A DNA stretch of 64,000 nt from Styela clava. Taxonomy: Eukaryota > Chordata > Ascidiacea > Stolidobranchia > Styelidae. The position numbers and the translations under genes were made by a program. This document shows, one piece after another, positions 35,898 through 48,800 of the stretch. The stretch lies in the NCBI RefSeq assembly GCF_964204865.1, contig NC_135250.1, forward strand, positions 5,270,001 to 5,334,000. Reading direction: 5' to 3'. Under the pieces are notes generated by a model. That model ran no database searches and had not been told where the DNA came from. It saw nothing but the letters and a program-made list of their open reading frames with translations. Within the stretch, counting starts at the first letter, position 1; every line of letters begins with the position of its first letter.

Positions 35898-37578
35898 TTA
35901 GCGCGAACATCTCGAGCCCCCTGCAAGGTTTTAATTTACCTAATATCCCATCCCCACTTCACGTTCAAAATACAGATATATGTTCTTGAATAACTATGGC
36001 ATACAGAATATATGCTTGCCTGGGTGTCTGTCTTAAGTCTCAATTAGTTAAAACACCTGATTTTATAAATCCCTGGGCGTCCGGATATTGAAGTATACAT
36101 TGATTTACGTCTAACGTCAATAATAGACAGGGAAAAAATGAAAATGCGAAAAACTAATCGATTGTCTAATACAAATTTTATAATAAAATGTTCAACGGTA
36201 TAAAAGAATTTGCCAAAAGAATATTACAAAAAGCAATACTTCCCCGATGTTGTTTCTACAGGATAATTAAGTCCCCCCCCCCAAAAAAATATTATAAAAT
36301 AATAATGATATCTCAGTAGTCAATCTCAACTAATCATTGCAGCTTACTTACTATTTAGATAAAGTACCCAAATCTATTCGTTTGTCTTTATTTATTCGAA
36401 TAATCCCAAGCTCAATGTTCGAAAATATCAACTTGCAAAATCAATGATACTTTCTGCACAGCAGTTTTTTATAGAATATCTAACTACTAAATTCTGTACC
36501 AAATAACAAGGAAATATGAATGATATATAACCCAACGCTTCCTGTACTCTGATGACTAACTTATATCCTCATTTTATTACCACACGGCAATATTAACACA
36601 CAAAACTCAACGCTGAACCCCATTATATAACCCAACTCTTGTTCGCTGATGACACAACGTATGCCTCGTTTGTATTCCACACGGTCATATTAACCCATGA
36701 CACTCTTTGTTCGTCTTTAAGTCTGAAAAAGCCAATTGTATCATCTATATTATTTCGAAGTCACGTTTTAAATATTAATATGAACTTTAATTCTGAACAT
36801 CGCTATTTAAGTTCACTGTTTATTTTCTTTGATAACCGCTTATTGAACCGTCGTCTAGTATTATTCAACGTATTTGCGTCATCGTTCACACAGAAGCCAA
36901 GATGATTCAACATAATTGGATGATTGGTATATATTTCTTCATTAAATCATTTATTCCGGTAGACTGTGGAAATAAATAATCATATTTTGGTGATATTTTT
37001 AAAATTGGATAAAACTAATCTCATACTATTTAAAGAAAATACACAAAATACGCAAGTTTGCGAGCATAAACAGACATCTATATAGAGCACGCCAAACTCA
37101 CATTATACAGTATATATATACTTTAAGTTATAAAATGAAACCGATTGGATCGACGCCCCGGGCAGTGCGCAATCAATAACACATTTAGCTGAATTGGTAG
37201 TTTGGTATAAAAATTCAAGTTTTATCATTTTATTTCGTTCAATTCACTGTGGGAATTAGTCTCTCAAATTACGATAATGAAAGAGTTGATAAACTCATTA
37301 AGAAATATTAACATTTGTGAACATTTTTCTTTACAATTTGTATGATTAATTAGGCGATTTTATGGTTTTTCCAATCAAAATTACCTGCTTGGAGAGATCG
37401 CACTGATTGATTGAATATACGCAAAGTAATCAAACACCTGTGTTGCATATTCGAGGCCTCATTATTGAATCAATTTATTGATTTACACGTTCCAACTATA
37501 TTAGGAAACAAATGATAATGGAGTGTTTTCACTTGAAGAGTCTTAACCAAGTGCATAAAACACTAGGAATTATAATTT

Positions 37579-37778
37579 GGTACTACCGTAGTGTGTACCA
37601 GGTTAGGGTTGCGTCATAATTTTATTCCGAGTTTTCTTATTTTAGTTCTATTACGAGTTCGGGGACTGTCTGTATTAGCCAAGTGCCCATAGGTTTCAGT
37701 CCCTTTACACGACTTGATGTAAAGTAGGCGAACAAAATTAGGTATCTCAATATTGGTACACACACTTCTAGAGGGCCT
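37579..37778 (+). mobile_element. MITE family A, copy 7
   Basis: Full-length copy flanked on both sides by the identical 8-mer TATAATTT, which fixes the element ends and points to a hAT-type transposase. Confidence 0.85.
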
Positions 37779-38051
37779 ATAATTTTATGTATATATTTAT
37801 ATATATTCTATAAACATATTGTCGATAAAGTATAGAATAACGAGATTTTTAATACATACATTTTAGAAATATATTTTCCCACTCTGTCGTGCTCGAGTGT
37901 ACTCATGCCAACAGCGATTACCATTATTTCATTTCCTCTAATACGGCCAAGTGTAACAGTTATTCTCCTCGTTTTAAACTTTTTAAACTATTCAATAACT
38001 AACTATTCAATATGTTACTTAAAATATAACCTTAAGATAAATCGCAGCATT

Positions 38052-38269
38052 GGTACTCCCGCAGTGTGTGTACCAGGTTAGGGTTAGGCCATAATTTTAT
38101 TCCGATTTGCCTTATTTTTTAGTTCTATTACGAGTTCGGGGACTGTCTGTGTTAGCCAAGTGAATATACTCCCCTGCCCATAGGCTTCCGTCCCTTTACA
38201 CAACTTGATGTAAAGTTAGCGAACAAAATTAGTTACCTCCATATTGGTACACACACTTCTGGAGCGCCT
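38052..38269 (+). mobile_element. MITE family A, copy 8
   Basis: Full-length, well-preserved copy (GGTACTCCCGCAGTGTG to CTTCTGGAGCGCC). It lies only about 270 bp from copy 7, in the same orientation. Confidence 0.8.
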
Positions 38270-39227
38270 AAGCATTTAGTAATAAACGACTTTCCGTCCC
38301 ATAAACATAATTATTTGAACATTATGTATTGCATGATCAGCAGACCATATATATATGAAAAATCATTCTTCGCATTAATACCAGCGTTCATCTCGATTGA
38401 GAAAGCAAAGCCTCGCCAAAATGCAAAAATACGGCTTTTTCTATTAAATTTAAATTATTTCCCAAAGCTGTGCTTCATACAGTGTCATATGAGATCAAAT
38501 CTACTTAGTTCTAAAATATTTGAAATAATTGGCACGTAGAACAAAACGATCGATATAAATGTAGGTTTCAATAAAAGCTTGTGCATATTTAAAAAAGGCT
38601 TAGCCAAGTTTGCCGTTAAAATTTGAAAATAACTGTGTCCCACGGGCTATGTTTCCTATTATAATTGTTCCCTAGTGGTGTTCTCATTAGCATTCATTTC
38701 GCACGAGCAAGGAGATTGCAAACACAATATCATTCAGAAGGGTTTTTAATTAAGCATTCAATTGATTATATATGACATCCTGTATTAAACGGTTTCAGGC
38801 ATTTACATACCTGTCATATGTCAAATCCTAATCCATATACAATCGACTAGCATTCGCCCCATTTTTAGAGTTATCGATCTTTGGTTATGGAAATCAGTCA
38901 GTTACAAAGCTGTCACGTGGCATATAATCGACTATCATTAGTCCCGGATTTGGGTCTCTAATTGGAAAATCATCAAATAAAAATTTGGTTGAGACATAAT
39001 TCTGAGTCTCCAGTTTTGTGGACATAGGATGCAAAGATAATCGCTATTTCATTAATTAAACAGTACTTCGGCATCAGTAACAAAACTGCCGAATATATTT
39101 ATACTCGTTATACTGAGTCAAACAAATGTTCTTTCGCACATCTTTGATTACAACTGAACTTACATAGAAATTTCGAATAATAAAATTTTACTCTATATGC
39201 AATACAATTTATTGTAAGAGACATTTC

Positions 39228-39448
39228 GGCGCTTCAGAAGTGTGTGTACCAATATGGAGGTAACTAATTTTGTTCGCCTACTTTACATCAAGTTGTGTAA
39301 ATGGATTGAAACCTATGAACATGGGGTATATTCACTTGGCAAACACAGATAGTCCGCAGTCCGCGAACCCATAATAGAACTAAAATAAGGAAAATCGGAA
39401 CAAAATTATGGCCTAACCCTAACCTGGTACACATACTACGAGAGTACC
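39228..39448 (-). mobile_element. MITE family A, copy 9
   Basis: Full-length copy, GGCGCTTCAGAAGTGTG to GAGAGTACC, flanked by the identical 8-mer GACATTTC on both sides. Confidence 0.85.
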
Positions 39449-39924
39449 GACATTTCTACTCTTATTTGGTGCTGCTGACTCAAACTAAGATATTTTGGAA
39501 ACGCTTTACCGCGGAAAACGTAAGTAGACGTGGAAGCGGTTTTATGTATGTTGCTTTATGTGTGTGTGTACGTAATTCCTGGTCATTGAAAATTTAAAAG
39601 GGTGAATGCTCAGTTAAACGACGTAAATTGTGTCGCATATTTTAAGGAGTTGGTTCACCCTACGAAACAAAACGCAAGAAATATAATTATAAATCTGGGG
39701 GGATTCTATATACTGGTTGAACCCGATTAGCATCTTTGTTCCGGCATTTAAATAAAATGACAAAAATTGCTCAGAAGTTTTTTTATCGGCTTATCATTTT
39801 TTACATTTCGATTATTTCTTCGTTGTTTGCCGTGATATTAGTCCTCGAGACAATGATATGATAAAAACGTACTCGATTTAGTTCATGTTTTTCATGAATG
39901 GATATGTTTTTCATACATGGTATA

Positions 39925-40391
39925 CAGTGATGAGCTGGAAAAATCGTAACAACCGGAACGCAGCTAATTCGCAAAAATGTAATATATTTACAACACGACG
40001 CGGACGTTTACAGAAAGTTTCGTCTTTCCTAAGATAGAGTCGAAGAACTGCAATGTGTTATGAAGAAATTATCTGAAATAAGTCTGTAAAATTACAAATA
40101 TATTCATAGCAATTCAATACAAATGTTATTATTAGAAAGGTATAGGATGAATTTCTACGGGGTCGAAGGTCGGGGAAACATCTATTACATGTTACTGACG
40201 TACTAATTATTTGCGTGATGTGATGTAAAAAGAATTACGAATTATGATGTAACAAAACATAAATTAATAAGTAGGTTTACCAGAGAAACTAGACTTTTTG
40301 TACCATAATTTTATATCAAATACTTACTACAGGAACGCAAATGCAATAAAATGTCCAACAACCGGTGCGTTCCGGCTACAGCTCACCACTG
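39925..40391. mobile_element. hAT-like MITE with perfect target duplication
   Basis: Starts CAGTGATGAGCTGGAA and ends GGCTACAGCTCACCACTG. It is flanked by ATGGTATA on both sides, 8 of 8. An ACCGGTGCGTTCCGG block sits inside the right end. About 467 bp, no ORF. Confidence 0.8.
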
Positions 40392-40540
40392 ATGGTATAG
40401 TATACCATGTACATGCTTGAAAAACTTGAAGTAATTTAAGTAATTACAACAGTGTTCTTCAACCTTTTTTGTCGTGGTATTCCTTTTACAATTTTTCAAA
40501 AACTTTGTATACCTTACAAATACCAATGTTTATTTAAGTA

Positions 40541-41206
40541 GGCTGGCCATACGTCCTCTTTTTGTAGGATTTGTCCTCTTTTTTTGTTAAAAAATTTACG
40601 TCCTCCGAGGACGCTCTAAAATGTCCTCCTTTTACAGGATGAAATATTTAAAACTCTCTTATGATATAAACAACAGTTTTTTATGTGTTAAGAAAATTTT
40701 AAAGCGAGTAGAGACTTGTAAACATCATCATACATATGACAAGCAATGCATTGCGTAGTGACAGCATGCACATGGGGTTACTCTAAACGCAGAGGCCTAT
40801 CTGTTATGCTTACTCGTTTATGGCGTAAAATCGTTTTGTTCTGCAAATATGTTTACGTCATTTCACATTGTATTTCGCAATTTAGTAAAGATTCAATTTT
40901 GGCAAAAAATTGCGTCAGTATGCCCAGTAGATTATGTTGAAAAGAAAAACCTTATTTTAGGAACTAAAGCAAATATATCAATACTTTGAGTCTGATTTCT
41001 ATTTGGGTCTATGGCTAGTATACTCACTTAGTTTACAATTTTATTGACAAATAAATTGATTGTTCTGTGGATGTTTTTCTAATAAATTAGAAAAAAAATA
41101 GAAAAATTAGCAGATATATAATGTATAGCCTATCTCATGCACTGGTGAAACATGGTTCTACCAAACGATGTGTCCTTCTTTTAGAGTTTGGAAATGTGGT
41201 CACCCT
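40541..41206. mobile_element. TIR element (GTCCTC-rich)
   Basis: Left end GGCTGGCCATACGTCCTC and right end, inverted, GAAATGTGGTCACCCT. The interior near the left end repeats GTCCTC four times and has AAAATGTCCTCCTTTTA. Boundaries are approximate. No ORF of note. Confidence 0.5.
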
Positions 41207-41978
41207 AATTTAAGGCTTAAATTAACATTAAATTTTAAGCACAGATTGTACTGCAATATCATCATGCAATCTAATAGGCTAAGTCTCTGCAAGTTATAAA
41301 TTTGACTGACGGCCTTAGCGTCAACGGGAATAATGTTTAACGTAAATCAAACGAAGTGCATGGAAGCCGAAATCACCAACCCAGACACGTGACCGCATTA
41401 TCTATATAATTTGTGATGTAACAATGTGCTCACGTCGGTTCTTTGCGTAAATGACATTTTATATTTCACTTGCGCCGCAATTGCATTGTTGAAACTTTGA
41501 AGCGGACCTTTGGTGAAAATAGTTGAGTAGCCCTGATATAGTGTACTCGTTATTTTTTCAATCTTGAAATAGTCCGAGGCTTGATCAGTTTGATTCTGTA
41601 AGTACAAAGATGTTTACTTCTCTGACTGGCTCACTCACAAATGAGTTCAGCTAATATTTATCTTACACTCAAGTATTGCAACCGATATATTTATTTTTAC
41701 TCGTCATTATCAAAGTTGATAATTAATTTGAGCAGCAAAGGACAGACACAATAGTTTAGGTCACGCAAAACAACGTTTCGTGTAGCCTTTACGGTAGATG
41801 GGATATTGTCTCTAAAAGATCATTTGTCCGAAATTCTGCTTTAGAACTACTAAGAGGATTAAAGTTGTGCCAGTTTATCAAAGAAGATTCAATAATAACA
41901 GTTTTCCTTCCAACAACTTTACCGAACTGAGTCTACAGTTAATACTTAAATTGGCTCAAATCCCGAGAGATATATATA

Positions 41979-42248
41979 CAAGGTGGTCGCTAGAAAAACA
42001 GAAAATTTGTCAAACAGATATTTATTTTTACAAAGAATAACATTTAAAAAGTTTTTACAGGCATATGTTATACTATACTCGGAGATACTCAAAATGTCGT
42101 CCGTGCACTTCAAAACAATGAGCTAACCTAGAAGCCCAAGCTCGTGTAGCGTCTTGAAGGTTAACTTGTGGGATATCGTTTCAATTCAACCTTTTCGCAT
42201 TTTATTCGTGATCTCATCTGACCTTCAACTTTTCTAGCGACCACCCTG
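41979..42248. mobile_element. TIR element flanked by TA
   Basis: Ends CAAGGTGGTCGCTAGAAAA and, inverted, TTTTCTAGCGACCACCCTG, 18 of 19 matching. TA occurs on both flanks. Interior GAAGCCCAAGCTCGTGTAGCG. Superfamily not recognised; the TA flanks would suit a TA-targeting transposase. Confidence 0.7.
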
Positions 42249-42501
42249 TATTTCTACTTAAAATTGTTCAGTCGGATAACATTTTAGAAACAATGTCCAG
42301 GGAAGAATAATGCATTTCAGAGCAAAGAGGAAATACCTTAATCATATTTTGGCTAGGAAAGTATTTAAATTATTTAGTTACCATTTCAATTCAAATGAGA
42401 ATCTAAAAACCGGCCATTAAAATGTATGGAACTCCAACGAAATTTTTGTGTTTGGGGTATAAGAAATCCATTTCAAGACCAGTGTGCTGTAAACAATCGT
42501 G

Positions 42502-42722
42502 GGCGCTTCAGAAGTGTGTGTACCAATATAGAGGTAACTAATTTTGTTCGCCTACTTTACATCAAGTTGTGTGAAGGGGACGGTAGCATATTATGGTCAG
42601 GGGGTATATAAAGTTGGCTAACACAAACAGTCCCCGAACTCTTAATATAACTAAAATAAGGAAAATAGGAATAAAATTATGGCCTAACCCGAACCTGGTA
42701 CACACATACTTCGGGAGTACCC
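42502..42722 (-). mobile_element. MITE family A, copy 10
   Basis: Full-length copy, GGCGCTTCAGAAGTGTG to CTTCGGGAGTACC. It ends 84 bp before the start codon of the atlastin-like gene, so it lies in that gene's promoter or 5' UTR region. Confidence 0.8.
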
Positions 42723-42805
42723 AAATAGGGCATGTATAGGGTGTATGATATTCTTAAATATATTTTCTTTTTTGTCAAGTGTAATAGATTTCCAATTCGT
42801 TGGTA

Positions 42806-45800
42806 ATGACGGCTAAATTAATCACCTATCGCCGCAAGTCGGGCGTTTATGATGAAGAACCAGAAGGAGATTACGTGAAAATGAAGTCGCTCCATGTCAA
42901 ACATCCTTTTATTTCAAGGCATCCTTACGAACGAATTTTTCCATTTGAACGCACAGTCTCGTCTTCAGGTGGGGGAAAATGCTACTCACATTTTCATACA
43001 ATGCTCGTTCACACATTTCGCTACAAACAAGGTCGTGTACAAGCATCTACTGATATGCAGGGAACTACTATTCTGAAAACTGAAATTTTTGCGATTCGGC
43101 ATTACCTTATCAATTTATTACACCTTGCGTGAGGTGGTGATTGAACCCGAGACGTGCTGCCTGCGGTGCCAACATAGTTAAGTCTATCGGTGTAACTGCT
43201 AGGCTAAAGATGGGAAACCTTTTTCAGTGAATGAGTAAATATATTTTCATTGTTAGAAATAAGACTGTGGGTCATAGATATTTCATCAAAGTTTGCGTCA
43301 ATCAAACCTGCTGTTTCATCTTTATCGTAAGTCTTGTAATTTTGGTTGGTACTGGGGAGTTTTGTGCTTTACACACGGAGCGCTTACGCCCAAGAAGGTA
43401 ATATACTACCTGTGTTCAAAGACACTTTTTTTAGGTAGATCACTTTTAAAGTATTTATCTAGTGTGGCTTCTCAAACAATGTAACCTGGAATAGTTTAAA
43501 TTTTAAAAGGCGACTTTTCCGAGTCTCTAAATCTATTTTTTGTAGATGCGAAACTCGTCCCAATCGCCAAGATAGATGAAGATAAACTTGTAATCGACGA
43601 GGAAGCTCTGACAACAATTTTGACAAATCCAGAAGTTTCTGAACTTCCAGTAGCCTTGCTATCAGTTTCTGGAGCTTTCAGAAAAGGAAAGTCATTTTTA
43701 CTCAACTTCTTCTTGCGATACATGAGACAAAAAGGGGTGAGTACGCGGTATTGCTTGTCTTTGGAACTTGCCTATTACCAGTTGTCCGTAACAGTATTGC
43801 GTTTTGCAAAAAATATAACGAATTATTTCCGATGTAAAAAGCGCATTGGTCGTGCAATTTCAATTCATTTCCATCCATTCAAAATGTGTCTTGCTGTTTT
43901 TTGATTGAAAAAATTGTTTTCTTTAAAAATGATGCTATTGAAGAAAATCAAACCAGCGACCATTTTCCAAATAACCCCCTGACCTTGGCAAATAGCAAAA
44001 TCCCAGTCAGTTGCAGTACCAAAATTACTCTGTACGACTACATAATTGACAGTTTTGGGAGTAATAATGTCTTGCGCTTTGCTGTATATTCTGGTACAAT
44101 AGTTTCTAAAACTCCTTGATGACATTAAAAATGGTGAAAATCCGTCTACAATTTTGTTCAAAAATGTTTGCGCAACTAGGAGTTCATTAAAAGCCGCACA
44201 ACCGCATAAGTGAATTCTTAAATTATTTACTTCAGTACAATAATCCCGACTGGCTTGGGAAAGACAACATTGCAGACGGTTTCAAATGGAGAGGAGGAAA
44301 GGCTCCGGTGACCCAAGGAATAGTTATTCTGAATGAACCATTTATCGTTGACGTGGAAACCCAAAAGGTAAAAAAACAGACAGTTATTCTCTGTGAAAAT
44401 TCAAGTTGCTGCTTTCTGAAATAAGTAACCGTTGTGGAGTCGGAGTCCGGACTATTTTATGGTAATAAAACCGGAACCGATATCACATTCACAGACTTTC
44501 TAATTTCGATTGATGTTTCAGAATTTCCTACCAAAACGGAATATATTGGGCTAAATATAATTCATTTATGGTCGAAATTTTTTATTCATATTCGCGAGTG
44601 GTAAGTCGAATTTAATAATGTTCCTAAATTGTACTCTGCGAACACAAAATTTCGTTTAAACCAGGATTGGATTTTAAATGAACTTGGTATTTGTTTTCTT
44701 ATAAAAATCTCTCTTCTCATAAACTTTTGTTAAGTATGAAATGTTTAATGTAATAATTCATCCTATTCTGCAAATAGTTAAATATTATCATACTTCACTT
44801 TATGCTATTGTTTCGACATTGTCAAATGGTTGCTTGCGAACTACATACCTGAAACCAATAAAGCGGAGCTAAAATTGTATGACGTCAATTGTTAGCTGTT
44901 GTGCAATTGCAAATGATTTTCCGCGATATTCAAGTTCTAATTTGTTTGGCCCATACTCAAATCGTGAATAAACAGACTAATTTGGAAGGTTTTTGTTTAT
45001 TTTATAGGTTGCTGTATTTTTGATGGACACTCAAGGTTTATTTGACAGCAACTCAGATAGGAGACTTTGCACTCAAATATTTGCTTTAAGCACTTTGCTC
45101 AGCTCAATTCAAGTCTTCAATTTATCACAGCAAATACAGGAGAACGATTTGGAGTATTTACAGGTTGTTTTTGTTTATATAAAGCCAACTACGTGAAGTA
45201 TGACACCTGTCAGTATGTCGGCGCAATATGGCTTGGCTGAATAATAAATCTTTAGATGATCAATTTGTAATAAACAAATATTTTGATGGAAAATTAAAAT
45301 GAAAAAAATTGTTTTTGTGCATTTTAGCGATCAAAGATTAGTGAAATCATAATTACATCAAACTAATATTGGAAATTTCTAAAAACGGAGAAGTACTGTT
45401 ATTTCACTCAATAATTCAAATAAAGTACGAGATTCTTTCAATTCTAAATATTGCATCATTTCGGGTATTTTTTGACAATAATTTCATCATTTCAGTGCTT
45501 CACTGAGTATGCAAGAGCAGCACAAGCCGCGAAAGCATCGCACGGGCCTTCCTTCCAGGTACCTTGGTTTTATTATATCAGTCTATCATTTTATTGTACA
45601 CGGAGTGGATCTATGGATTGTTTTGTTACTTATCGATCTTAAGATCGGTAAGTATGTTGATAGATATTTGTCTGTCTTTGTTAGATGCACGCGATATCTC
45701 ACGAAAGCGAGGTTGAATCTGCTCCAAATTTTGCATGTGCATTCATCATAGCTCGGATCAGAAGCCTATTGATTTTGGATAATTAAAATAATAGTTATCA

Positions 45801-48800
45801 ATTAATTAGTGATGTGACACGCGGCGTCACTAGAGGGTCAGAGTGAATGAATGGGGAATCCCCTAACTTTCGATCGATAAGTCTTCGGTCTCCGAGCGAT
45901 ATTCTCGTTATTATGCTGTTGTTGTTGTTGGTAGTTTTCTGTTGTTCTTAAAATCACTATTCTCATTAACTACTGGACCAATTTCTTCGAAAGTTTCTGT
46001 GGTGAAAGATTTGATTTCATTTTTATTTATTTTAAAAATTTAGTTTTTTGTGTGCGATGACGTCATCAAAATTGCGCACTTTGTGGCGTTTCCTCGTTGG
46101 CGCAGTTGCTCTCTGGTGGTCAGGCGAAGTCGTCAAGACAGATTTCATATTCGTACTACTTCGTTTTGGCTATCGTGTCCACATACTTCATCCACTGCTG
46201 TTTCTACGGCTGTGATTTCGAAGTTTGGCATATTTTTACTGAAGTAGGAGTTGTATTTTTACAGTGCCCGGATTCGGAGTCGAAATCTTGAGCTCCGGAG
46301 CCGGATTCGACTGTAAATTCTCACAACAAGAAAAGCACTATTTTGGTCTCTCGCGCTTCTGCGATTAATTACCCATTAATCTATCGAAGGAAAAATTGCC
46401 TTCAAACACGAAAGAAAAAGTTACTACTGCTGCTAATTATTGAACACGGGGTGATCCCATGAATCTCTTTTCTCATTAACTACTAGACCAATCGTTTCAA
46501 AACTTTCAGTGGTTAGAGATAGTTGCTGTCGCTAGAAGGCTATTTATTTTATCTATTTCTGTGCGCTTTATGAGATTCGTTTTCGACGACGTCAACAAAC
46601 TTGAAAAGTTGCGGATCGTGTAGCGGTTCCGCGATCGCAATTTAGCGATCTGGTGACCAGCGAAGTCGGGAGATTTTTGGCGAGAATCGGGACTGTGAAA
46701 GATTTGATATTATTTTATTTTGACTTTCGTGTCCATATATTTGAGCATTGTTCTCTTTTTTTTCAGCCGCCTGACATTTTTCCATATATTAATTGAAACA
46801 ATTTTAATTTTAGAAACTAATGTTTGTCATACGGGACTGGCAAGAGTTGGAGGACCATGACTATGGGCTTGATTCTGAGACAGATAGTTCTGGCCGCACT
46901 GGATATTTGAACGATTTGTTATCGTGTGCGTCAAAGAATAGTGAATTAACAGCTGTTAGAAAATATCTTCATAAAAGCTTCAATGACATTCAATGCTTCT
47001 TTCTTCCGCATCCGGGGTTAAATGTCGCAGTGACGAGAAAAGATAGACAATTCAAAGGAGAATTAAAAGGTGAACTTGTCTTAAATATTAAAATAAATAT
47101 ATTGCTTTCCTAGTCGGAATTCTTCTCTGTTTGGCAGGCTTTATAAAATTATTAATTATATTTCAGACGTAGCAACAGAATTTCTCTATCACGTTCAAGT
47201 GTTGGCAGATTTGCTTCTTAATCCTAAACACCTTGTACCAAAGAAAATCTACGGTGAAGTCATAACAGGAAACTCACTGCTAAATTACGCGATTTCGTGC
47301 AGCAAAAGTTTTTCCAGAGGAAACTTACCTGAACCTGAAAGTATGATACAGGTACGAGCAAAGAAAACTGATAAAATTCAAAATTGATGCGCTTTAGGGA
47401 GATTATTTCAGAGGTTTAGGCCAGGGTGACCTTCAAATATTTTGGATTCAAACCCTATGTCTCCAAATCATCTAAATTGTATTAGATTAAAGGCAGAATA
47501 AAAGTGTATCGCCCCGAATAAACCCGTGTACTAACATACATTGATGTCTAACAATATATATGAAACTATGATGTTTGAATAGACCGGAATCGTCTGCGAA
47601 ATTTATTACATCCTAAGTGAGGGGGTGGGCATGGTATTGGATCTCCTTTCTGAAGCATTGGATATCCCATAGTAGGATTCGACTGATCAAAGGTTTGTCA
47701 GGGCCATGTAGGAACGAATGCCTCTGATGCCTCATGAAATGATCAGCAAAACTTATATTCTGAAAACGATTTAACGGTTGGAAATAGTGTAAAAGTTTAG
47801 TTTATTAGAATGAAAGGTAAAAAATTCCTTGCTCTTCCTGTCACTTCTCATTCAATCAGTTCGACTCAGGCTATGCAGTTGGAGTTTAGCTGGTTCAACA
47901 ATCACAGAAGTCAACGCAAGTCATCACTCCCTACTAAAAAAATTGTTTTTATAAACAATTTTACCGTGTACATGTACTCTGATTTGAAGTAAAGTATTTT
48001 TTCGCATCATTTGTCTATACAGTGAAAAACAAATATATTATATATCCTTTTTTAGAACTCTGCCGAAGTTATGAATCTGCAAGCATTAAACGCAGCTGTG
48101 GATATGTATGCATATGAAATGGACAAGGCAAGTTATCAATACCTGCTGGTTTATATATATAATGGGCAGATCGGTATTTCAAACTGGGCCCTCGATATCA
48201 CAAAGCGGTTTTATTATTGTTATTAAACGTGGCACACAAAATAACTGATGGTAATGCGTTTACGGTATTTTAATAGAAAAGCAGGGGGTTACAAATGTTG
48301 AGAGTCTTTGGAAAGAAACAATGGATTATGAAATCTTGAAAACCACTGGTCTAGATTAGGGCTGAGCTTTTTCGAAAACCTGATGTTTTCAGAATCGAAT
48401 CGAATCTTTTTTTCGGATCGAATTGAATCTCGAATACTTGGGAGTCAATGAGAGCTATGTAATTTCCCCCCCTTTTTCATTTTAATTGATCCTGTAATCA
48501 GGATAGGATGGATGTCAAGAGTCCTATGTCAGAATTGCGTTGAAAAATATGGCTTGTATAAATTGGGGAATTCATCTCAACCCTAGAGAAAGAAAAAAAA
48601 CAAGATGACGGCGATTTTAAATTTTGCTCTGAACCGATTCGAATAATTTACTATGCTATGCTCAGCCCTAGTCTAGATGCAATATTTATAGCGGGTCCAT
48701 TTTAAATTCAGTTTCTGACGTATTGTTTCCCGTTCTTTGACATCACCTCTTTCTAAACAAGGCTCTAAATGCCACTTGGCATGGGATTATTGAATTTTAA

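Larger units (their letters stand above)
35428..42805. other. 7.4-kb gene-free region rich in MITEs
   Basis: No coding exon is convincing on either strand. Besides the elements listed separately, there are a degenerate tandem duplication near 36530-36700 (TATAACCCAAC repeated), a short poly-C/poly-A run near 36275 and AT-rich sequence. The upstream regions of the 7TM gene (left end) and of the atlastin-like gene (right end) lie here, but I see no clear core promoter motif. Confidence 0.5.

Noticed and set aside
36639..36905. FADDTT motif resembling a reverse transcriptase active site
   Set aside because: The flanking residues do not resemble any RT, and the DNA is half of a degenerate local duplication (36530-36700).
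42969..43132. Continuation of the first atlastin-like exon to the ORF stop at 43132
   Set aside because: The donor at 42968 gives a phase match to the GTPase exon, whereas the longer frame adds an unrelated sequence and stops.
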